From: JADFNO01 sp965369945
GTDB lineage: Bacteria; Planctomycetota; Phycisphaerae; Phycisphaerales; SM1A02
Direction of reading: 5' to 3'
NCBI GenBank assembly: GCA_965369945.1
Contig: CBDUST010000043.1
Coordinates: 1-21,566, forward strand
Length of the DNA: 21,566 bases
The notes beneath the pieces are model-generated. The model saw nothing but the letters and a program-made list of their open reading frames with translations. It did not search any database and was not told the origin of the DNA. How positions within the stretch are numbered: the first letter of the stretch is position 1; every line of letters starts with the position of its first letter. The position numbers and the translations under genes are program-made. Below are positions 13,746-19,292 of this stretch, piece after piece.

Positions 13746-15086
13746 TCAAGGCGAGGGCACATGTTGCTTCAATCGATTCTCAACTGTTAAAATAACCTGC
13801 GGATGATCATCTATCGTATAGTGATTAACATTCAGCCCCCAAGCGGCCACCACATCGAACTCCTCATCACCAGGCTGCGGATCTTCAATCGGTCCGCCGT
13901 TCAGGCCCTCCGGCTGATAGAGGGATAAGTGGTAGGCAACTCCAGGTGGACGCCGGTTCTCCTGACCAATACCTCCGTTTGTAACCGCATCGATGTAGCA
14001 GGCAAAATTCGGAACGATGGTTGGCGGTGACGCAAGGCGGGTGGCAAGAAAGTAGAGCACGCCACCGCCGTAGCTATACCCATATATTCCCACGTTCTGA
14101 ACCTGGCGCGTCTGCACTGCCGCGACAATCTCATCATAAGGCGGTCCGGTCCCGTCGTTGGCAACAATCTCCTCACCGTACATATACACATCGTAACCCT
14201 GCTGATACAAGTCGATCGCGAGTTGGAAGGCTCCTTGGTTGCCGGGATCGTTCACCGGATCAGCGGGCACTTGATTCAAACCTCCCAGTGCGGTCACGAT
14301 GCTCCTGAACCGGTAGAGGGCGATGGTATCCAAGACGCAAACTTCGGCCCCTCCCACTTCACGCACACCGAATTCCAGTGTTGCCGCATTCGTATTGGGA
14401 TCGACCCATTCTATAAACCACGCAAGTGAATCGACCGGGGCGGTATCGTCATTGCCGAACAATTCGGTAAACCGCTTCGTCGGTGTCCTCCATAGTTTGA
14501 TGGCTGCATTGCTGCGCCTGAGAAACCATTCGTGGCTATCAGGCAAGAAGGCTGGATCGGCGTCTACTTCCAGACGCACCAGATCGTCTTCGTTGGCGAC
14601 AGGCGATTCCGTATGATCTGGCACGCCGTTGCCGTTATCGTCATCGCCGTTGAATCGTACCCCGGCGCCAGGGTGGACTGTCGGGTCGTTGCTGGTCTCC
14701 TCGAACTCGTCGGGCACTTTCGTCACTTGGAAAGGCGGGGTATTGGGGCGGAATACGGTCAGATCGCCCGTCGGCGCCAGCAACCATGCGCGCTCATCAT
14801 CAAACGACTCCGGATCAACATCGTTGTACATATACTGCTCAGTGTCATCGACAGGCGTGCCCGGCGGCATCCATGTTAGAATGTTGTCCGGATCATCCAG
14901 ATCAATGCAGGATGAATCACCGAGCACTTCCACCCATGCGACATAATCCAGATCGGGCGGCTCGACAGTGCTGCCGAGATGTTCCAATTGGATCTCGTAC
15001 GTCCGACCGCGCGGGAACTTGCGGATTTTATCGACGACCGTCCCGGGACCTGGCGCGGCAAGAGCGGTGAAACCTACTCTCAGCAG
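13746..15086 (-). CDS. Segment E of the broken gene: alpha/beta hydrolase-like domain
   Basis: This segment is in the same frame as segment D after the TGA, beginning LLRVGFTALAAPGPGTVVDK. A TTG at 14987 is the first possible start, giving 413 residues. The first ~150 residues look like beta-sandwich linkers. The C-terminal part has the nucleophile elbow G-Y-S-Y-G-G (Ser codon at 14073-14075) after a hydrophobic strand (VQNVGIYGYSYGGGVLYF), and a late His in NHYTIDDHP, the layout of alpha/beta hydrolases (esterase, lipase or peptidase). The acid residue cannot be placed with certainty. Without segment A there is no signal peptide, so a free product would stay in the cytoplasm. Substrate unknown. 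Confidence 0.6.
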   Translation of the reverse strand: MLRVGFTALAAPGPGTVVDKIRKFPRGRTYEIQLEHLGSTVEPPDLDYVAWVEVLGDSSCIDLDDPDNILTWMPPGTPVDDTEQYMYNDVDPESFDDERAWLLAPTGDLTVFRPNTPPFQVTKVPDEFEETSNDPTVHPGAGVRFNGDDDNGNGVPDHTESPVANEDDLVRLEVDADPAFLPDSHEWFLRRSNAAIKLWRTPTKRFTELFGNDDTAPVDSLAWFIEWVDPNTNAATLEFGVREVGGAEVCVLDTIALYRFRSIVTALGGLNQVPADPVNDPGNQGAFQLAIDLYQQGYDVYMYGEEIVANDGTGPPYDEIVAAVQTRQVQNVGIYGYSYGGGVLYFLATRLASPPTIVPNFACYIDAVTNGGIGQENRRPPGVAYHLSLYQPEGLNGGPIEDPQPGDEEFDVVAAWGLNVNHYTIDDHPQVILTVENRLKQHVPSP

Positions 15087-15798
15087 TCAGCGTTCCGATT
15101 CACTGCCGCTCGGATCGCCCACGATGAGCCGAACGGTGATGAGGTCTTCCGGCGGCGGCGCCTCCCCGTCATCGGAGGGATCGTTAGGATTGCTGCCCTG
15201 ATCGGCCTCATTGCCATCGGAGGTTCCGTCTCCGTCGGTATCGGGATTCTGCGGGTCGGTGCCGTAGAGCCACTCATCCAGATTGTTCAGGCCATCGTTG
15301 TCATCATCGTCAAACGAATCCCCGATGCCGTCCCCGTCCGTATCGTTGTCAAGCGGATTCAGACAATTAGCGACCTCCCACCCATCGGGCAGACCGTCGA
15401 AGTCCGAGTCGTAGTAATCCACATCCGTGCCGTACACGCAGACTTCGTAGGCGTCAATCAACCCGTCGTTATCTGAATCGACATTGGGATCGGGCGGATC
15501 GTTGGGGTCAAAGAGGTTCGTGCCTAGCGCAAGTTCGCACAGATCGGGAATCCCGTCGCCATCGGAATCGCCAGGATTGTCGGGCACATAGGGATCGGTG
15601 CCATAGGCGTACTCGTAAAGATGAATCAGACCATCGGCATCGGGATCTTCATTCGGGTCGAGGATGCCATCGCCGTCGCTATCTTCATTCGTCGGATCGA
15701 GACCCCAAGTTACCTCCCAATCGTTCGGCAGAGTGTCACAGTCGTCATCGACGGGAGACCCAAACCCGGAGATTACCCGTTCCGCTTCACAACCGCCG
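15087..15798 (-). CDS. Segment D of the broken gene: thrombospondin type 3 calcium-binding repeats
   Basis: About 235 residues are built from TSP type 3 units: EDSDGDGILDPNEDPDADGL, GDSDGDGIPDLCELALGTN, NVDSDNDGLIDAYEV, YDSDFDGLPDGWEV, NDTDGDGIGDSFDDDDNDGL and PDTDGDGTSDGNEADQGSNP. The regular D-x-D-x-D-G spacing chelates calcium and makes a rigid rod, usually in secreted proteins. The open frame extends to 15869, but residues before VWGGGCEAE are out of register with segment C. It ends SGSESER-TGA at 15087, in the same frame as segment E. As an isolated ORF it lacks a start of its own. Confidence 0.6.
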
Positions 15799-15825
15799 CC
15801 CCACACTCGCACCACTCGGAAGGTG

Positions 15826-16224
15826 GTTGGCACCGTTGACAAGACCATCACCGTTGAAGTCCCCGTCATAGGTCGTCAAGTCGGGGCCGGCGAGCCCCAG
15901 GTTGGCCTGCACGATTGCCACGTCGTCTCCGTCCACATCGCCATCGCCGTCAGCGTCGCCGTCGACCACGGCCCACGGGTCGAAGGGATCGTCACCAATA
16001 ATGCTAAATTTCAGCGAACCGGATGCCCCCGAATAGATGTAAGTACGGGGCACGAGCACACTCTGGTTGTTCAAGAACCAGGCTCGAATCCGCAGCTCGG
16101 GCACGCCGTCTAAGTCAAGATCAGAAACTGGAGCGACGGCTTCGCCAAAGTCATAGTCCTGCGGGCGAGAGCTGATGAAAACCATGTCCGCGTTGTTGGC
16201 TGTAACGACGATTGGAGCTGTGCC
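15826..16224 (-). pseudogene. Segment C of the broken gene: FG-GAP remnant and dockerin-like repeats
   Basis: The third frame continues with GTAPIVVTANNADMVFISSR, a degenerate FG-GAP unit (DFGEAVAPVSDLDLDGVPEL), a beta-rich stretch, and a pair of dockerin-type calcium loops (DGDADGDGDVDGDDVAIVQA and YDGDFNGDGLVNGAN). Paired dockerin loops near an end are common in planctomycete secreted proteins. Here they sit in the middle because the TSP3/hydrolase part follows. Confidence 0.6.
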
Positions 16225-16412
16225 GAACGGGCATAGAACACAAACGCCTTGCCGGCCTCGTCCTTGGGGGCCCCGACGAGCAAGTCATCAAGTCCATCGC
16301 CGTTGAGATCACCAACGACAGCCACGGCGTAGCCAAACCAATCTTGATCCCTGCTGCCGACCAATGTGTTGAGCACGGCATCGTTGCTGCCGGAGAAAAT
16401 GTAGACCTCACC
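16225..16412 (-). pseudogene. Segment B of the broken gene: FG-GAP repeat
   Basis: In the next frame the sequence reads GEVYIFSGSNDAVLNTLVGS, then WFGYAVAVVGDLNGDGLDDL and LVGAPKDEAGKAFVFYARS. This is a canonical FG-GAP repeat (FGYAVA plus the DLNGDGLDDLLVGAP calcium loop), as found in integrin-alpha-like surface proteins. It continues segment A directly if one base is added in GGGG at 16413-16416. Confidence 0.65.
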
Positions 16413-16413
16413 G

Positions 16414-16654
16414 GGGCTGGACTCTTGCCTTGGCCACTCGGGGAAGCGACCATGAAGTCTAAGAAAGCGTCACCGCTAAGGTCCGCAGAATAAGGCACCA
16501 CCCAGTCGGGCGGTCCACCGCCGTTCTGCGCCTGGTTCGGAGTTGCCAGCAGTAGCAGCAATAGTCCGCCAATCGCGGCGACGAACAGTGCGCGGTGCCG
16601 CGCCCAACGCAACACCCTACCCGAGCGTATTTCCCGAATCCGATCCGTTCCCAT
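16414..16654 (-). pseudogene. Segment A of the broken gene: signal peptide and start of FG-GAP region
   Basis: This 80-residue segment starts at ATG 16654. After a basic N-terminus (RSGRVLRWARHR) there is a strong hydrophobic core (ALFVAAIGGLLLLLLATP) and a likely cleavage after NQAQ, so the product would be exported. DLSGDAFLDFMVASPSG then looks like the first FG-GAP calcium-binding loop. The frame runs on to 16151, but past 16414 it reads only low-complexity shadow sequence. Confidence 0.65.
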
Positions 16655-17064
16655 TTGCGGATCCCTTTCTTCCCCGGGTTCCTACTTCGCTCCTGAACTC
16701 TTCCAACACCCGTTCCTGCGAAGGCTGGCCGACAAACATCGGTTACCGCAAACACGAACTCTGTCACCCTGACTTGCCACGATTGAAACACAAGGCCTAT
16801 TCCGAAATCCGTTGGTGTGAACCAGATCGCAAGAACACACAAAGCCTGACACAGCAAGAAGTTATGTCAGGATCAGGCCAGCGAGAACCTCCAATAAGGA
16901 TCGATCCAAGAAGCTCAATCCCACTGGCCCTCGGCTGCTCAGCTGCCGGCCGCAGATCATGGGGAGGGGTTCATGCTAGACGAAGCTGAACTGCCCGAAA
17001 TCGGTCAGCTCCTGATTTGTGTCGCCAACCCCAGACTTCCGGCCGAACCGATGCCGGGGCGGTG
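16655..17064. other. Intergenic region between the broken secreted-protein gene and the oxidase gene
   Basis: This is 410 nt without a convincing coding frame. It contains a stem-loop at 16845-16871 and a second, weaker 6-nt inverted repeat (AGCTGA 16984-16989, TCAGCT 17005-17010). The promoter of the minus-strand secreted-protein gene must lie here, but I see no hexamer pair that I would defend. Confidence 0.4.
16845..16871 (-). terminator. Possible terminator stem-loop downstream of the oxidase gene
   Basis: CCTGACA (16845-16851) and TGTCAGG (16865-16871) are perfect 7-nt complements over a 13-nt loop. Read on the minus strand, the stem is followed by a T-rich CTTTGTGTGTTCTT, which resembles a weak intrinsic terminator about 190 nt after the oxidase stop codon. 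TCAGG is directly repeated beside the right arm. Confidence 0.3.
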
Positions 17065-18564
17065 TCACTCGCGTTTCCCATATTTCTCGTAGAAACGATT
17101 CTGAAATATCTCATCGGGATCGTACTGTCGCTTGCGGTCAAAGAACTCTCGAGCCTGCGGATAAGCCCGGTAAAACTGGTCGGCTGTGGCGTGAAGCCGA
17201 TACGGCAGGTAGTAACGGCCATTCAGCGAGAGCGCCGCTTCGATCATCTCCTGCGTCATCACCTCCATTGCCCCATCGCCAGCGGCAGTTCGGGGCTGCT
17301 GGAAGAGCATGACTAACGCAAACATTTGCCGATCTGCATAGCGGAGAAAGGTATCGTCATCCGTGTCGACACTGCGGACCGTCACGTTCAGCAGATTGCC
17401 GTGGTGCTTTGGCACGATGCGGCGCAGTGCGCTGAGGAACTCCCCGAGTCGGTTCCGAGGCACGAAATACTCGTGCAGGATGTCCGTTGATTCAGCGGAC
17501 CGATTCTGAAAGGTTTCCACCCCCTCGTTGAGCAGTTGGTTCCGCGAGAATATCTTCTTCGAGAGATGCGGCTGGACCCTTGTTTCCGCCGCCCACCGAA
17601 GCTCTTTGCCATACTCACCCTCAGCGGAGCCCCGAAATATCGCCCGCCGTAGCGCGACCAGCCCCGGGTCCGACAGAACCGGAATCTCGCCTTCTGCGTC
17701 TCGGCGGAAGACGTTGATAATGACCTCACGTAACAGCTTGTCAGCAGTGATGTTGAGCCGTGCGTACACCATGCTGACATCGGGACCTTCCTTGATGATC
17801 TGATCGAAGGTCGCCCGCGCCCTATCGATGGGAACGACGTACTGCTCCAGCCGTAGGCGCTCGTTCGGTACGACGAGTAACTCGACGTCGAGAATGATTC
17901 CGAAGAGTCCGTACCCGCCGAGGACCAGCGTAAACAAATCGTTGTTCTCGACCCGACTGCACGAGACGATCGTTCCGTCCGCACGCATCAACCGGAAGGA
18001 CCTGACGGTCGATGCGATGGGCGAACGGCCATACTGCCAACCGTGGCAATTGACGCTCACCGACCCGCCGACGGTGAACGAGTTGTTGGACTGCATGACC
18101 GCGACCGATCGGCCGTGCTGATCGAGGTAGGCAATAATCTCCGACCACTTCGCGCCCGCCTGGACGTGCAGAACTTCCGCCTCCTCGTCCAGTTCCATGC
18201 GATTGAACGGGAGCATGTTGATCACGATGCCGTCGGGAGAGATCGTGTGACCGCCCATGGTGTGACGAGCACCGGCGATCGAGACGGGCAGGCTGTTCGC
18301 GCGAGCACGTTGCAACAGCTGCACCAACTGTCGTTCCGCGGCTTCCGTCTCCGCAGGAACATTCCATATCTCCGCGACCCGGGTGGCGTTCATACGGCTC
18401 GCATCGTCGATGATCCCCGCCGGAAGCTCGGGAAGTTCGTTGGAGTCCGTCCACCACGTTCTCAAGAGATGCGCGGCGGGTCGGCCGAGCACGAGGGCCG
18501 CGATCACGAAACTGGCGCCGGCCGCGAGCCATATCCACCGTCGAAGTTTCCGAGAACCACCCAT
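17065..18564 (-). CDS. Membrane-anchored FAD-linked oxidase (aldonolactone oxidase-like)
   Basis: This 499-residue protein starts at ATG 18564; AAAGGAG lies 12 nt upstream, slightly far but the best start. Residues 8-28 (RWIWLAAGASFVIAALVLG) form a membrane anchor. The FAD-binding (PCMH/VAO-type) domain shows LPVSIAGARHTMGGHTISPD, VQAGAKWSEIIAYLDQHGRS, NSFTVGGSVSVNCHGWQYGR and GGYGLFGIILDVEL, the expected order of flavin-contacting loops. The C-terminal half resembles the ALO domain of D-arabinono-1,4-lactone and L-gulonolactone oxidases (YLPYRLHATADQFYRAYPQA, then KRQYDPDEIFQNRFYEKYG). Family members oxidise sugar lactones or alcohols with oxygen or a cytochrome; the substrate here is unknown. 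The gene is divergent from the BlaI-type regulator, 332 nt away. Confidence in a FAD-linked oxidase is high, in the sugar-lactone specificity moderate. Confidence 0.85.
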   Translation of the reverse strand: MGGSRKLRRWIWLAAGASFVIAALVLGRPAAHLLRTWWTDSNELPELPAGIIDDASRMNATRVAEIWNVPAETEAAERQLVQLLQRARANSLPVSIAGARHTMGGHTISPDGIVINMLPFNRMELDEEAEVLHVQAGAKWSEIIAYLDQHGRSVAVMQSNNSFTVGGSVSVNCHGWQYGRSPIASTVRSFRLMRADGTIVSCSRVENNDLFTLVLGGYGLFGIILDVELLVVPNERLRLEQYVVPIDRARATFDQIIKEGPDVSMVYARLNITADKLLREVIINVFRRDAEGEIPVLSDPGLVALRRAIFRGSAEGEYGKELRWAAETRVQPHLSKKIFSRNQLLNEGVETFQNRSAESTDILHEYFVPRNRLGEFLSALRRIVPKHHGNLLNVTVRSVDTDDDTFLRYADRQMFALVMLFQQPRTAAGDGAMEVMTQEMIEAALSLNGRYYLPYRLHATADQFYRAYPQAREFFDRKRQYDPDEIFQNRFYEKYGKRE

Positions 18565-18628
18565 TGCTTGGACGTTCTCCTTTGTCGAGATTCCCCACCC
18601 AGCTCCACTGCCGAGCTTCCCAAGCGAC

Positions 18629-18657
18629 AGTGTAACGCCGCACATCCTGCCAACCAA
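18629..18657 (-). promoter_or_regulatory. Candidate promoter of the FAD-linked oxidase gene
   Basis: On the minus strand, TTGGTT (complement of 18652-18657) and TACACT (complement of 18629-18634) are 17 nt apart, with 3/6 and 4/6 matches to consensus. Transcription would start near 18622, giving a leader of about 58 nt. The BlaI-type operators lie 140 nt or more upstream, so direct control is uncertain. Confidence 0.32.
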
Positions 18658-18794
18658 GATCAGTCGCTAGCCTCAGACGCGGATCGAGGGTGATAGCGTG
18701 AGCGATGCTGAGAGAGTCTAAACCCATAATTGGCACCGGCTTAGAGCTGCGAGATCAAAGCCGCGCTAGTCGGCGACGATCGATAACTCACGTT

Positions 18795-18812
18795 TCGAGA
18801 AAAAATTCTCGA
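18795..18812. promoter_or_regulatory. BlaI/MecI-type operator 1
   Basis: TCGAGAA-AAAA-TTCTCGA is a perfect palindrome with 7-nt arms and a 4-nt centre, located 7 nt before the -35 element of the regulator promoter. It shares arms CGAGAA/TTCTCG with operator 2, so both are probably bound by the same dimeric repressor encoded just downstream. Confidence 0.62.
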
Positions 18813-18819
18813 TTAGCTC

Positions 18820-18848
18820 TTGACACGCTGCGATGACGCCGCCATTAT
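18820..18848 (+). promoter_or_regulatory. Promoter of the BlaI-type regulator/M56 operon
   Basis: A perfect TTGACA (18820-18825) and CATTAT (18843-18848, 4/6) are separated by 17 nt. The promoter lies between two copies of the same palindrome, one upstream of -35 and one directly after -10, so a bound repressor would both block polymerase and occlude the start site near 18855. Confidence 0.62.
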
Positions 18849-18866
18849 CCGAGAAGGTATTCTCGG
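18849..18866. promoter_or_regulatory. BlaI/MecI-type operator 2
   Basis: CCGAGAA-GGTA-TTCTCGG is a perfect palindrome with 7-nt arms and a 4-nt centre, directly after the -10 hexamer and covering the expected transcription start. Arm sequence and spacing equal those of operator 1; only the centre and outermost pair differ. Confidence 0.65.
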
Positions 18867-18896
18867 TAACACGGCTTTGGCCCGGGAGATTCGCTC

Positions 18897-19292
18897 ATGG
18901 GACGACGCAAGTCATCAACGTTCACAGAGGTCGAACTCGAATTCATGCAGGTCATCTGGGCGGCTGGGGAGGTCAGTACCGACCACGTCATGGAAGTGCT
19001 CAAGGGACGCGGCCGAGACTTGTCCGATGGCTCGATCAGAAAGGTCCTCTCGATTCTTGTTCAGAAGGGTCACCTGACCCGCAAGCGCGAGGGACGGGCT
19101 TTTCTCTACAAGCCCAAGATTCACGAAGGCCAAGCCAATCGCAAGATGGTTCAGGATCTCGTCAAGCGCGCCTTTGGTGGATCAACAGCGTTGATGGTCG
19201 CAGCACTCTTTGACAGCAACCCCCTTAATGAGCGCGACCTGAAAGAAATCAAACGCCTCATCGCCAAACACGAGAAGGAGGAAGAGCAATGA
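18897..19292 (+). CDS. blaI: BlaI/MecI/CopY-family transcriptional repressor
   Basis: This 131-residue protein starts at ATG 18897, with GGGAG (18884-18888) 8 nt upstream. The winged helix spans ~10-75: FTEVELEFMQVIWAAGEVST and GSIRKVLSILVQKGHLTRKR, followed by EGRAFLYKPKI, the conserved wing of the Penicillinase_R family. The rest is the helical dimerisation region and a Lys/Glu-rich tail. Such repressors bind palindromic operators as dimers and are inactivated by cleavage triggered by an M56 partner. Two perfect palindromes flank its promoter, and the next gene, starting in its stop codon (ATGA), encodes that partner type, so the pair is an autoregulated sensor circuit. No beta-lactamase is nearby; the regulated target is unknown. 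The symbol denotes the family, not a proven beta-lactam role. Confidence 0.88.
   Translation: MGRRKSSTFTEVELEFMQVIWAAGEVSTDHVMEVLKGRGRDLSDGSIRKVLSILVQKGHLTRKREGRAFLYKPKIHEGQANRKMVQDLVKRAFGGSTALMVAALFDSNPLNERDLKEIKRLIAKHEKEEEQ

Larger units (their letters stand above)
13746..16654 (-). pseudogene. Broken secreted protein gene: FG-GAP, dockerin, TSP type 3 repeats, alpha/beta hydrolase
   Basis: Five open segments in three frames read in order as one protein of about 960 residues: signal peptide, FG-GAP repeats, dockerin-like calcium repeats, thrombospondin type 3 repeats, and a C-terminal hydrolase. Frame changes occur near 16413-16416, 16224-16229, 15820-15832 and 15799-15802. Each needs one extra base to restore the frame, and they lie at or beside short runs of G or C. 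An in-frame TGA at 15087-15089 then splits the last two parts. The start ATG 16654 has AAGGGA upstream. As written, no full-length product can be made. A true pseudogene and local assembly errors are both possible; lesions all of one sign in homopolymer-like spots favour sequencing error, while the intact long genes elsewhere favour real decay. Confidence 0.7.

Noticed and set aside
16459..16857. 132-residue minus-strand frame across the secreted-protein start
   Set aside because: Cys/Arg/Trp-rich, out of frame with the signal-peptide start at 16654; a shadow.
16984..17010. AGCTGA/TCAGCT inverted repeat as oxidase terminator
   Set aside because: Only 6 pairs over a 15-nt loop with no T-tract following; the stem-loop at 16845-16871 is better.
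18043..18693. 216-residue plus-strand open frame
   Set aside because: Antisense to the FAD-linked oxidase, with no domain or ribosome site.
17822..18736. 304-residue minus-strand open frame
   Set aside because: Same strand as, but out of frame with, the FAD-linked oxidase; Arg/Gly-rich composition typical of a shadow frame.
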